From the NCBI GenBank assembly GCA_949738935.1, contig CATJCJ010000292.1, forward strand, positions 1 to 53,143: a stretch of DNA of 53,143 bases, in the 5' to 3' direction. The translations under genes and the position numbers were made by a program. Shown here piece after piece: positions 1-8,265 of the stretch. The notes under the pieces are model-generated. The model made no database searches. It saw only the letters and a program-made list of their open reading frames with translations, and was not told the origin of the DNA. Each line of letters begins with the position of its first letter. Position 1 is the first letter of the stretch. Source of the DNA: an uncultured Eubacteriales bacterium. Lineage in GTDB: Bacteria > Bacillota > Clostridia > Lachnospirales > CAG-274.

Positions 1-115
1 CAAAAGTTTTTGTCAAACTTTTTTCAAAAAGTTTGTGGAGTTTGAGGTGAAACCTCAAGGTTTTTAATGCCCCAAGAGCATTTTGGGAGGTTTGGAACCT
101 TTTTGTGATAAAAAA
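1..115. repeat. Fold-back repeat family H, partial copy at window edge
   Basis: The first ~75 bases match the end of the repeat at 53003-53060: both hold a tract of the form AAAAGTTTTTGTC, then CTTTTTTCAAAAAG, GGAGTTTGAGG and CCTCAAGG. No gene is visible. It is one of several dispersed copies of this non-coding repeat (others near 25.3, 31.6, 42.6, 49.2 and 52.9 kb). Confidence 0.6.
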
Positions 116-124
116 AGGTTCCAT

Positions 125-253
125 TAATTATAAAATTTCATCGAACTCACGTTAAAAATAATATTGCGCTCCAAAATGATTTTATTTTCGTTGATTTTTT
201 GTGTATATTTTGTTTTTAGCAGGCTTTTTTTAAATTTTAGACAGGTTCTAAAT
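125..253. repeat. Family A TIR element, copy with eroded left end
   Basis: From about 170 the sequence is nearly the same as the intact element at 9584-9721, sharing GCTCCAAAATGATTTTATTT, GATTTTTTGTGTATATTT and the right terminus TTTTAGACAGG. The left terminal repeat (GAGCCTGTCTAAAAACT in intact copies) is not recognisable. It lies downstream of cobS and fills the gap with no coding sequence. Confidence 0.7.
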
Positions 254-325
254 ACCCGTTCGGAACAACCTGAAATTTCTGTTCAAATAAACCCAAATAT
301 CTTTCCAACACACTCCGTATAAGTT

Positions 326-1075
326 CTACAAAACAACAGCACTTACAATAATAAAAACAAGCTCAGTTACCTGCAAAAAAAATCCCGCCAAATCTCCTGT
401 AATACCTCCAAAATTTTTAATACAGTTCCTGTAATGGAATAAAAAGCAAATTCCCGCCAAAAACAGTGTCAAAACAGCGCCCAAAAAATTAATAAAAGAC
501 AAAATAATAATGTCAAAAATTATAAACGCCGTCATTGAGGCTATAACCATAAAATTATCGGATTTCTCGGCAAAATCAGCGGCAAGACCGTTTTCTTTAG
601 CCTTAGGAAATAAAACAACCCCAAGAGCGCTAAAAGCTCTTGATATAACATACCCAAAAGATATAACCTGAAGAGATGTACTGTCAATCTCGCTCCAAAA
701 ACCAACGGACAAAGTAAAATAAACAAGCCCTCCCATTATAGCGAAAGCCCCCGAATTAGAATCTTTCAATATTTCAAGACGTTTTTTTTTATCAGCGAAA
801 GAGCAATAACCATCCATTGTGTCAAGAAACCCATCAAAATGTATTCCGCCCGTAATAAACAAAGGAACAACAGTCATAACACAGCCAAAAAGCAATGAGG
901 AACAATCGCTCTCAATCAAAACCATTCCAAAAATCCAAACCACAATGCCCAAAACAACTCCAACAAAAGGAAAAAAACACAAAACATATTTCATACAGTC
1001 TCTCTCCCATTGGAACTTAGGAACAGGAATTCTGCTGTACATAGAAAAAGCGGCGAACAAAGACCTAAACAGCAT
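326..1075 (-). CDS. cobS: Adenosylcobinamide-GDP ribazoletransferase (cobalamin synthase)
   Basis: CobS joins adenosylcobinamide-GDP to alpha-ribazole (or its phosphate), the last assembly step of the nucleotide loop of cobalamin, at the cytoplasmic membrane. The 249-residue protein has the family length and is very hydrophobic, with about six predicted membrane segments. It carries the family's Asp-rich motif GGIHFDGFLDTMDG near residues 76-90. The ATG at 1075 shares its A with the TGA stop of cobU (TGATG), so the two are translationally coupled; a TTG one codon upstream is possible. No other cobalamin genes are in the window, so the rest of the pathway must lie outside it or be replaced by salvage of cobinamide. 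Identification is firm from sequence pattern and operon partner. Confidence 0.93.
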   Translation of the reverse strand: MLFRSLFAAFSMYSRIPVPKFQWERDCMKYVLCFFPFVGVVLGIVVWIFGMVLIESDCSSLLFGCVMTVVPLFITGGIHFDGFLDTMDGYCSFADKKKRLEILKDSNSGAFAIMGGLVYFTLSVGFWSEIDSTSLQVISFGYVISRAFSALGVVLFPKAKENGLAADFAEKSDNFMVIASMTAFIIFDIIILSFINFLGAVLTLFLAGICFLFHYRNCIKNFGGITGDLAGFFLQVTELVFIIVSAVVL

Positions 1076-1638
1076 CAATAAACACCGCCTTTAACACGTA
1101 TAGGAATACCGCACACAACCTCAACAACAGAATCAGCCGACAAAGCGATAAACCTGTTTACGTTTCCAAGAGCTTTAATATAATTTAAAGTCAAATCATC
1201 ATATTCCACCAAGCCATCAGAAAAAATCTCATTGGTTACAACAATCAAACCGGCGCATTTACGAACAAGAAATTTTAAACCTTTTATAACTCTGTCAGTG
1301 ACAGTCGAAACTCCCAAAACACTTCCATCCTCCAAAAACATTTCATTAGCGACCAAGTTTGACAAACACTCCAACAAAACAACACTTTTATACAAAGTTA
1401 AACCGGATAATCTCTCCAAACTCTCAATACAAGAAAAACACTCAACAGTGACAAACCCCTTGCCCTTTCTCATATTTCTGTGTCTTTTAATCCTAAAAAG
1501 AGCGTCTTGTCCGAAAGGACGCATAGTAGCGGCATATATCAAATTTTCAGCAAAAACTTTCTCAAAAACAGAAACAGTCTTTTCCTCAGCGTATTCACTT
1601 TTTCCGCTTCCGCTTCCGCCGGTCACAACAATAAACAC
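1075..1638 (-). CDS. cobU: Adenosylcobinamide kinase / adenosylcobinamide-phosphate guanylyltransferase
   Basis: CobU phosphorylates adenosylcobinamide and then transfers GMP to it, giving the substrate of CobS. The 187-residue protein begins with a P-loop, GGSGSGKS, at residues 7-14. The segment RIKRHR near residue 50 contains the His that is guanylylated in this family, and ATMRPFG just before it is also typical. Translation starts at GTG, seven bases after AAAGGGG. It overlaps cobS by one base. I see no cobalamin riboswitch in the ~200 bases upstream; that space holds a TIR element (1672-1835) starting 34 bases before the gene, so transcription may come from within or beyond the element. 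Confidence 0.92.
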   Translation of the reverse strand: MFIVVTGGSGSGKSEYAEEKTVSVFEKVFAENLIYAATMRPFGQDALFRIKRHRNMRKGKGFVTVECFSCIESLERLSGLTLYKSVVLLECLSNLVANEMFLEDGSVLGVSTVTDRVIKGLKFLVRKCAGLIVVTNEIFSDGLVEYDDLTLNYIKALGNVNRFIALSADSVVEVVCGIPIRVKGGVY

Positions 1639-1671
1639 AGCAATTCCCCTTTCGTCATCTACAGGTTCTTA

Positions 1672-1835
1672 TATAGTCAATCAACTTGAAAAATGAACAA
1701 GTTCGGCGGCTAAAAATTCTTTTCACCGCGTTGTCGTCAGTCGGCATAGGACAAGGCTATGCTCTCCTTCCTCCGCCTTGTGAAAATAATTTTTATTTCG
1801 CCTCCTTTTGCTCATTCTCAAGTTGATTGACTATA
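1672..1835. mobile_element. MITE-like element, family C (164 bp, perfect 18-bp terminal inverted repeats)
   Basis: The left end TATAGTCAATCAACTTGA (1672-1689) and right end TCAAGTTGATTGACTATA (1818-1835) are exact inverted copies, with partial similarity continuing inward. No open frame of note lies inside. The ends carry TA, consistent with TA target-site use by mariner/IS630-type transposases. A second copy starts at 53103 and leaves the window; an isolated right end is at 48940-48955. It separates cobU from the CvpA-like gene. Confidence 0.88.
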
Positions 1836-1845
1836 CAGGCGATGA

Positions 1846-2535
1846 TTAAATCAAATTACTTATTGCCGACAATCCTTTTATCAATATATTGGAATCATAA
1901 AATTTACTGGCGATTAAAGAATTAGCGACAGCCTCATTAGCGCCATTAAACATAGGCTTGCCATAAAGCATAGTCAAAACAGCGAGACCAATCCAAACAA
2001 TGATAATCCCCTGAGCCAGACCAAGTGCGCCGCCGCCAAATTTGTTAGCCGTTTTAATAATCGGAAGTTTTGAAAACACATTCAGTGTTCTTGAAAGAAC
2101 TTTAAACAAAAAAGCGAGCAAAACAAACACCAAAATCATAGCTATAATATTTACAACAAAATTAGCGATATACTCACTCACATAATCTTTAGGATTAACG
2201 ACATTAAACTTATCATAAACAACACTGTTATTATTATCAAGTATAGCGGTTTTAAGAAACTCCGGGATTCCAAGTCCCTCTATAATATTGTTTTCAGCTT
2301 CAGCGCCGGTTTTAAAAACAGCGTCATACACATAATCCTTTATAGAGCCAAACAGAGGAGTACTCTTTAAAATATCGGCGATAACAGGGCTCAAAAATCT
2401 CGACATTACAAGCGACAGAACAGTAGAGCAAAATCCCAAAAGAGTCCTCACAAGACCCTTGTTATAATAAAAATACACGCATGAGGCAATAACTATAATA
2501 ACAACCACATCCGCGGCATTAAAAGAATTATTCAT
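1846..2535 (-). CDS. CvpA-family membrane protein
   Basis: This 229-residue protein matches the CvpA/colicin V production family: four hydrophobic helices, an early segment with YYNKGLVRTLLGFCS resembling the family's G-x-x-R motif, and a late pair of helices around GGGALGLAQGIIIVWIGLAV. In other bacteria CvpA proteins affect envelope stress tolerance and, in E. coli, colicin V export; the role here is unknown. GGAGG lies five bases before an ATG at 2538 and eight before one at 2535; I chose the latter. It reads in the same direction as the DUF5711-like gene, but a degenerate family A element (2554-2696) lies in between. Confidence 0.8.
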   Translation of the reverse strand: MNNSFNAADVVVIIVIASCVYFYYNKGLVRTLLGFCSTVLSLVMSRFLSPVIADILKSTPLFGSIKDYVYDAVFKTGAEAENNIIEGLGIPEFLKTAILDNNNSVVYDKFNVVNPKDYVSEYIANFVVNIIAMILVFVLLAFLFKVLSRTLNVFSKLPIIKTANKFGGGALGLAQGIIIVWIGLAVLTMLYGKPMFNGANEAVANSLIASKFYDSNILIKGLSAISNLI

Positions 2536-2553
2536 CATTATATCCTCCATTTC

Positions 2554-2696
2554 AGAGCCTGTATAAAAACTATTAAAATATCCAAAAAATCAGTGGAAAT
2601 AATATCATTACAATTCAGAACTCTATTATTTTCACTGATTTTATATATATTTTTGTTTTTAAACAGACTTTTTTAAGATTTTAGGCATATTTCTCA
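2554..2696. mobile_element. Family A TIR element, degenerate copy
   Basis: The left end GAGCCTGTATAAAAACTATT matches family A with one change. The interior keeps AATAATATCATTA and TTTTGTTTTTAAACAGACTT. The right end (GATTTTAGGCATATTTCTC) has drifted from GATTTTAGACAGGCTCT. It occupies most of the 206-base gap between the DUF5711-like gene and the CvpA-like gene. Confidence 0.72.
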
Positions 2697-2741
2697 GCGA
2701 TACTGATAAATAAAGCCTAACCGATTTAACTGATATCATTT

Positions 2742-4544
2742 TTATTGTTCAGGTTCCACAATATCCGCTTCCGGAACAGGATTGGATTGTTTCGGCGTTT
2801 CCTTAGGAGCCGAAGGTGTAACTGCCTGAACATCATTTACAGCATTATTATTTTGCTGAACCGAAGGCGGCGGCTCAATATTTGTTCCCTCCGACTTTGG
2901 TGTTTGAGTATTATTTTGCTGAGTTTTTTGAGCCTCATTATTTTCGGAATCAGATTTTTTTGAATCATTATTACTTTGTACCGGGGCTGACGAACTTCCC
3001 GAAGCGTTTTCATTTTTACTTGGAGATGTCTTATTATTCTCACTAGCGCCCGAAGAATTATCATTATTACCACTTCCGTTGTTTTTATCATTAATTTTTT
3101 GACTGTTTCTTTGTTTGTCATTTTTATCATCATTTTTATTATTAGTCTGATTTTTACCTTGATTATTATTTGTGCTGTTGTTTTGTTCACTGTTTTTATT
3201 ACTAATCTGAGGATTATCTTCTGTTTGTCTTTGAGTTACAGCCTCGGAAGAAGTTTCCTGTACCGTAGTAACAACAGACTCCTGTTCCGTGGTTGTTTCT
3301 ATTTCCTGAACACTAAAATCCTCGCCCTCTTGTGTTTGAACAGCCATTTCATTTAATTTTATAATAGACGCTTTATTTGAGCCGACAAAGAGTATCAATT
3401 CTTCCTCATCAATCAAAAGCATTTTTTTAGTATCCTGAGTTGTGTTATACTCCCACAAAAAAACACCTGATTGAGTATAATTACGAAATCTCATATCCGT
3501 TCCAATCAAGACAGACTCTTTTCCAGGATAAATCCCGCTAACCTTTTTATTTGTCTGAATATCAAATTTCTTAACACCGTCTTTATCATAACACACAACG
3601 GTACCGCTTTCAAGAGCGTCATTTCCAGAATTCATAAGCTTATCGCCAAAATATATATATATATTAAAATTCTCATCAAAAGCGATTTGTTTAATCTGAT
3701 TTTTAAACTCAATTTTAGACTTTTCAAAATACTTTTCATTTTCCAATGGATTTACATTCACAATTTTCAACGATTTATCAGAAACGACAGCGGCCAAATT
3801 ATCACTTAAAAAGTTAATAATCCCGCAAGAAGCGTCTTCCTCACTAAAAGACGCGAAAACCGAATCATTTGTCTCACCCTCAGCGGTATATTTAGGGCTT
3901 ATATCATAAAATGAGATTCTGGAGCTCACGCTTATCTCGTTTATATTCAAAAATCCCACAGCCAGTATATTACCATCCTGAGAAATATCCGAGGAAATAG
4001 GAATGCCCTGAAGCATTTGAAACTTTCCAAAAAAAGCCTTATCCCCCTTAGAGTTATAAACCTCAAGCTGATACTCATTTTCAGAAGATGTTATAACACT
4101 TGAAAACCCCTTATTATTCACAGAAAAACTGACAATAGGGTTATCAGTCTGAGCGGAATACAATTTCCCCTCATTATCATAAACAATCAAGACTCTCCCC
4201 ATATGTTCACTAACAGCGACAATTCCCCCATCCTGAATCATATAGGGTATAGTCATATTATAAGTATCATTCCACAAAGTCTCTCCGCCCGAGTTAACAT
4301 ATTGCATACCGTCTTTTGTACAAAAGAAAATTCCCTCATTAAACACAGCGAAATCAGCCTTACTGCCGGCGTCATACTCAAAATCTCTCAAAGACCTGTT
4401 TTGAGATGAGGCAAACTTTCCGTCAGCGACAGTTTGCCCGTATTCCATAGAAATAAGCGCGGCAAGAGAAGAAGCCAGAATAATAACAAGGAAAAAAATT
4501 TTTTTATTCACATTTTTTTTATTTTGTGTCACATTATTTCGCAT
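2742..4544 (-). CDS. DUF5711-family membrane-anchored protein with Asn/Gln/Ser-rich tail
   Basis: The 600-residue protein has a short basic N-terminus, one membrane segment (about residues 16-36, KKIFFLVIILASSLAALI) and a long outside region. Residues ~45-400 show repeated beta-rich units like a beta-propeller (GGIVAVSEHMGRVLIVYDNEG, GTDMRFRNYTQSGVFLWEY), as in DUF5711 proteins. Residues ~420-600 are low complexity, rich in Asn, Gln, Ser, Lys and Glu, ending in Pro-rich sequence, and probably span or bind the cell wall. Function is unknown. GGAG sits seven bases before the ATG at 4544; another ATG at 4547 is possible. The YkvI-like gene ends 64 bases upstream in the same direction, so they may be co-transcribed. 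Confidence 0.75.
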   Translation of the reverse strand: MRNNVTQNKKNVNKKIFFLVIILASSLAALISMEYGQTVADGKFASSQNRSLRDFEYDAGSKADFAVFNEGIFFCTKDGMQYVNSGGETLWNDTYNMTIPYMIQDGGIVAVSEHMGRVLIVYDNEGKLYSAQTDNPIVSFSVNNKGFSSVITSSENEYQLEVYNSKGDKAFFGKFQMLQGIPISSDISQDGNILAVGFLNINEISVSSRISFYDISPKYTAEGETNDSVFASFSEEDASCGIINFLSDNLAAVVSDKSLKIVNVNPLENEKYFEKSKIEFKNQIKQIAFDENFNIYIYFGDKLMNSGNDALESGTVVCYDKDGVKKFDIQTNKKVSGIYPGKESVLIGTDMRFRNYTQSGVFLWEYNTTQDTKKMLLIDEEELILFVGSNKASIIKLNEMAVQTQEGEDFSVQEIETTTEQESVVTTVQETSSEAVTQRQTEDNPQISNKNSEQNNSTNNNQGKNQTNNKNDDKNDKQRNSQKINDKNNGSGNNDNSSGASENNKTSPSKNENASGSSSAPVQSNNDSKKSDSENNEAQKTQQNNTQTPKSEGTNIEPPPSVQQNNNAVNDVQAVTPSAPKETPKQSNPVPEADIVEPEQ

Positions 4545-4608
4545 CATAAATCTCCAAACTACAATCAAGGCTTTAAAAAACGTCCCCTTAATTATACCTC
4601 ATTAACAT

Positions 4609-5712
4609 TTATACATCAATGGTGTTTTGGTGATTTTTTGAAAAAAAAGCTGTTTTAATAATAAAAAATGTTTCAATCATTCCGATTGCGCCAAAAAAAG
4701 GATATATTTTGTCAATAAAATTAGAAAAACCAACTTGCGCCATCAGAATACCCCAAACTGACAAAAAAATTTTTATAAACAGCTTATTACCAACGCTTTT
4801 CTCAAAATTTTGAATTAATGAAAACCCATTCGCGAGAGCCGTTGTAAATATTGCTGAAAGAAGAATAACAACATATATGTATTTAAGAGCTCTATAATTA
4901 AGTATAATACTCAAAACAGGCATTTGAGCGGAATATATCTCATTATAATTAGCAAAAAGAGGCAGCGACATAGAAATTCCCAGAAGAAAAACGCACACCC
5001 CGCCAAATATTCCGCCATATTTAGCCGTTTTTTTTGAAAGTATCAATTTACCCAAAGAAACAAGAACCGTTACAGCGGTTATTATGTTATAAGAAACATA
5101 TATAAGAGCGGAAGTTATAAAATTATTAGAGAGTGAAAAAGAAATTGATTTAAACGACAAAAAAAATTTTTGAAAAAAATCCTCAAAAGATGTATTGGAA
5201 GCGGTCCAAGCAGGTGTCTCAAAAAAAATATATAACCCTATAGCTATTCCCCCAATAACCAAAACGGGCGCAAGCAAAGTATTAATCTCAACAAACCCAT
5301 CCAGTTCAAAAAGAAAAGTAAAAAAACAAAGACAACTTAAAACAACCTCTCCATTAAAGCCATTTATCTTAAAAACAGAACGGCTCATTTCCCCTCCGGC
5401 GGCAATCATAGCGGAAAAAAGCACCAAAAGAAAACCACATACAAGCCATTCCGAAACACAGCCAAACTTCTCGCCAAAAATCAAAACAGAAAACTCGTGA
5501 TAATCTTTTATTTTATTTTCAAACACTATTTTTAACACACCAAATCCAATCAAAGAAAAAAACATGCCGGAAATAATCATACCAAAAAAACCCGGCAAAC
5601 CAAAACCAACAAAAAAACTAACAAGCTCCTTGCCTGAGGCAAATCCCGCCCCAAGAACAGTACCGGTATAAACCGAAGCGATTTTCAATATATTTTTTTT
5701 CTCCAAACTCAA
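4609..5712 (-). CDS. YkvI-family membrane transporter-like protein
   Basis: This 367-residue protein has about ten hydrophobic segments. The first helix, KIASVYTGTVLGAGFASGKE, is the family signature of YkvI-type proteins, which resemble amino-acid/branched-chain carriers of the APC superfamily with an unwound, Gly-rich first helix. Substrate is unknown. It starts at TTG, five bases after GGGGGAG; no ATG fits better. It is followed by the DUF5711-like gene in the same direction. Family assignment is fairly firm; transport activity is inferred from the fold only. Confidence 0.8.
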   Translation of the reverse strand: MSLEKKNILKIASVYTGTVLGAGFASGKELVSFFVGFGLPGFFGMIISGMFFSLIGFGVLKIVFENKIKDYHEFSVLIFGEKFGCVSEWLVCGFLLVLFSAMIAAGGEMSRSVFKINGFNGEVVLSCLCFFTFLFELDGFVEINTLLAPVLVIGGIAIGLYIFFETPAWTASNTSFEDFFQKFFLSFKSISFSLSNNFITSALIYVSYNIITAVTVLVSLGKLILSKKTAKYGGIFGGVCVFLLGISMSLPLFANYNEIYSAQMPVLSIILNYRALKYIYVVILLSAIFTTALANGFSLIQNFEKSVGNKLFIKIFLSVWGILMAQVGFSNFIDKIYPFFGAIGMIETFFIIKTAFFSKNHQNTIDV

Positions 5713-5838
5713 AATAACTCCCCCTGCATATTTAATTAAGAATTATCCCTAAAACAAATAGAGCTCTCTTAAATATATATGAGGGGGATATAAAAGCTAT
5801 ACTGAAAATTATAAGCCCAAATAAATCTATAAATATTT

Positions 5839-7266
5839 TTAAGAAATCATTTTAGTATATAACTCAATGTATTCCTTAGCGGAATCTTCCCAGCTGAATT
5901 TTGTGTTAATAGCGTTCTTAACAACATTTTGCCACTCGTCTGTATAATATGTGTGAATAGCGTTATTAACAGCCCACATCATACCGCTTGCTATATAATC
6001 GTGGAAAGTAAAACCGTTTCCCGTTTTTGAGTCATAATTATACTCTTGAACCGTGTCAACAAGACCGCCTGTTGTTCTGACAATAGGAACAGTACCATAA
6101 CTCATAGCGAAAAGCTGTCCAAGACCACAAGGCTCAAACAGAGATGGCATCAAAAACATATCCGAGGCGGCGTATATTTTTTTAGCGAGAACGTTGTCAA
6201 ACATTATGTTAGCGCTGATTTTATCAGGATTACGATAAGCGAATTCTTTAAACATATATTCATATCTGCCGTCTCCTGTTCCAAGAATAATAAGCTGAAT
6301 ATCTTTAGAGAGAAGCTCACCGATAGAATCAATAACAAGATTAATACCTTTCTGGTCAACAAGACGAGATATAATACTGATAACAGGAACATCATCTCTA
6401 ACAGGCAAACCAAGTTCCTCCTGAAGTCTTCTTTTATTTTCCTTTTTGCCTGAAAGGTCATTCTTGCTGAAATTTTTATAGATAAACTTATTTGTCTCAG
6501 GGTCATCTTGAGAATAGTCAATTCCGTTCACAATACCGGAAAGAACATTGCTTCTGGCGCGAAGCATTCCGTCAAGACCATATCCGTATTGTCCCGTTTG
6601 AATCTCATAAGCGTAAGTTCTGCTTACAGTGCTGACAGCGTCAGCGTAAACTATACCCGCTTTCATAAAACTAACCATACCATTAAACTCAAGCTTGTCC
6701 GAAGTAAAATATCCGTAATTCAAACCCATTAAGCCAAGAATATCTCTTCCGCAAATACCTTGATACTGAAGATTATGAATAGTAAAAAGCGTTTTCACAT
6801 TAGAAAGCGGAAGAAATCTGCTGTAATAATCTTTAACATAAACAGCGATGGGGCCGGTTTGCCAATCGTTACAATGAATAACATCCGGAACAAAATCAAT
6901 CAGATTTAAAAGGTCAAGAGCCGCCTTACAGAAAAAAGTAAACCTCTCCCCATCATCACCATAACCATAATAACCGTCTCTGTTTGTAAAATAATAATCA
7001 TTTTCTATAACATAAGTAGGCACGTCCGAAGAAAGCTTAAAAACCGAGGCGCTTTGCTCACGCCACTCAAGTTTTACTTTATATGAACCGATGTACTCAG
7101 CGGAATCAACAAACTCCGGCTTAATTGTTTTATATTTCGGAAAAACAACGCGGACGTCAACCCCCATATTCTTCAAAGCTCTGGGCAAAGAACCGGCAAC
7201 GTCACCAAGTCCGCCGCTTTTAGCGTACGGCGAAACTTCTGATGACACAAATAATACTTTAAGCAT
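5839..7266 (-). CDS. glgA: Glycogen synthase (ADP-glucose, GT5)
   Basis: GlgA adds glucose from ADP-glucose to the non-reducing ends of alpha-1,4-glucan in the cytoplasm. The 475-residue length is normal for bacterial GT5 enzymes. The N-terminal domain begins with VSSEVSPYAKSGGLGDV, with the Lys of the K-x-G-G-L ADP-glucose motif near residue 16. The C-terminal domain has ISRLVDQKG and the EPCGLGQLFAMSYGTVP segment with TTGGL, conserved in the family. A GGGGG ribosome site precedes the ATG. No glgC, glgD, glgB or glgP is next to it, so it is a solitary gene here. The 246 bases upstream (7267-7512) hold no visible gene or convincing promoter. Confidence 0.96.
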   Translation of the reverse strand: MLKVLFVSSEVSPYAKSGGLGDVAGSLPRALKNMGVDVRVVFPKYKTIKPEFVDSAEYIGSYKVKLEWREQSASVFKLSSDVPTYVIENDYYFTNRDGYYGYGDDGERFTFFCKAALDLLNLIDFVPDVIHCNDWQTGPIAVYVKDYYSRFLPLSNVKTLFTIHNLQYQGICGRDILGLMGLNYGYFTSDKLEFNGMVSFMKAGIVYADAVSTVSRTYAYEIQTGQYGYGLDGMLRARSNVLSGIVNGIDYSQDDPETNKFIYKNFSKNDLSGKKENKRRLQEELGLPVRDDVPVISIISRLVDQKGINLVIDSIGELLSKDIQLIILGTGDGRYEYMFKEFAYRNPDKISANIMFDNVLAKKIYAASDMFLMPSLFEPCGLGQLFAMSYGTVPIVRTTGGLVDTVQEYNYDSKTGNGFTFHDYIASGMMWAVNNAIHTYYTDEWQNVVKNAINTKFSWEDSAKEYIELYTKMIS

Positions 7267-7512
7267 AATATAAATTCCCCCTTACCATAATTTTTTAAAC
7301 GCTTGTTCAATAAGTACAATTACATAAATAATATCAGTCAGTGTTTTCAGCAAACCGTAAAATAGAACAAAAACACAATGAACAAACAAGCTCTTTCCGT
7401 TAAATTTACGTGTGTTTTAAAAAACAAAATTCTTCCTTTACAATAATAATACTATATTTTCAAAACAAAAGCAAGTATCAAGATATTATTTTTAACAAGA
7501 ATCGGAATTTAA

Positions 7513-7986
7513 TCACAAATCAGGCCTTTGAGTGTTTTTTCTATATTTATCAAGGATATAACTTTTTGAAGATTTCAAAGTTTTAATTTTAGGAGAAAGA
7601 ACATCAGGCGTAACTTTAACACCCTGTTTCGCTCTAAGCTCTTTGGCGCGAATTTTAAAATCTATATCAGAGACTTTTCTTATTTTATCCTGCATCTTTT
7701 TAATATCATCTTTAAATTTATCTTTGTTTCTGTTCAAATCCCCCTTAAACTCACCAAACACTTTCATAAATGTATTATCAGCAGCGATAACCTCGTCAAT
7801 TATTTTCTGTTTTTCTTTAATCGCCTCTTGAAGAAGAATATCCTTATCCTCTCCAAATAAAGTTTTCTCAAAAAACTCTTGATTTTCAGTTATGTTATAA
7901 ATTTCCTCCAAAGCCTTAAGTTTACGTTCAAGAACTTCCATTAAGAAACGCATTTTAAATGATATTTCCGAAATAGTAAATCCCAC
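7513..7986 (-). CDS. Small coiled-coil protein, possibly a FlgN-type flagellar chaperone
   Basis: The 157-residue protein is almost wholly helical and charged. Residues ~12-75 (RFLMEVLERKLKALEEIYN, then EAIKEKQKIIDEVIAADNTF) resemble FlgN/FliT-like export chaperones, where an early 'kit for filling then a long heptad region' arrangement of two helices is usual; residues ~76-110 continue as coiled coil and the tail is basic. Similarity is to the general pattern only, so the call is tentative. Start: GTG at 7986, eight bases after AAGGAGG; the first in-frame GTG at 7995 lies inside the ribosome site. It is divergent from the Maf gene, which fits a flagellar role. Its own promoter (8010-8038) abuts a TIR element. 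Confidence 0.55.
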   Translation of the reverse strand: MGFTISEISFKMRFLMEVLERKLKALEEIYNITENQEFFEKTLFGEDKDILLQEAIKEKQKIIDEVIAADNTFMKVFGEFKGDLNRNKDKFKDDIKKMQDKIRKVSDIDFKIRAKELRAKQGVKVTPDVLSPKIKTLKSSKSYILDKYRKNTQRPDL

Positions 7987-8009
7987 CAAGTCCACCTCCT
8001 TACTTTTTA

Positions 8010-8038
8010 ATTATATCATAACTATTTTTTTTATTCAA
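8010..8038 (-). promoter_or_regulatory. Sigma-A-type promoter for the FlgN-like gene
   Basis: On the minus strand TTGAAT (8038-8033) and TATAAT (8015-8010) are 17 bases apart. It lies 24 bases before the gene and directly beside the TIR element at 8040-8181. Confidence 0.6.
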
Positions 8039-8039
8039 T

Positions 8040-8181
8040 TATAGTAATTCCACTTGAGATATAATAAAAAAATATTTTACGAGTGTGTAAGCACTGCTGG
8101 ATAGTAAGCGAATTGCAAAGCAATTTGCAGTCCGTGCAAGTAAAATAATTTTTTTGTAACTTTTAAAGTGGAATTACTATA
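8040..8181. mobile_element. MITE-like element, family E (142 bp, perfect 16-bp terminal inverted repeats)
   Basis: TATAGTAATTCCACTT (8040-8055) and AAGTGGAATTACTATA (8166-8181) are exact inverted copies with TA at both ends. Subterminal tracts also pair (AAAAAAATATTTTAC with GTAAAATAATTTTTTTG). The centre has GCAAAGCAATTTGC. No coding potential. It sits between two divergent promoters. Confidence 0.88.
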
Positions 8182-8188
8182 CGGTGAA

Positions 8189-8216
8189 TTGACAATTTAG
8201 AAAAGATTGCTATAAT
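8189..8216 (+). promoter_or_regulatory. Consensus sigma-A promoter for the Maf gene
   Basis: TTGACA (8189-8194) and TATAAT (8211-8216) match the consensus exactly, spaced by 16 bases, and lie 50 bases before the start codon. The -35 begins eight bases after the end of the family E element. Confidence 0.8.
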
Positions 8217-8265
8217 TAAAATAAACTTACCGTTTCTCAAAATAAACTTAACAAGGAGGAAAAAG

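Noticed and set aside
1232-1696. 154-codon open frame on the plus strand opposite cobU
   Set aside because: It is wholly antisense to a well-supported gene, with Lys/Thr-rich composition of a shadow frame and no ribosome site.
1639-1845. Cobalamin riboswitch upstream of cobU
   Set aside because: No B12-box-like sequence was found; the space is a TIR element.
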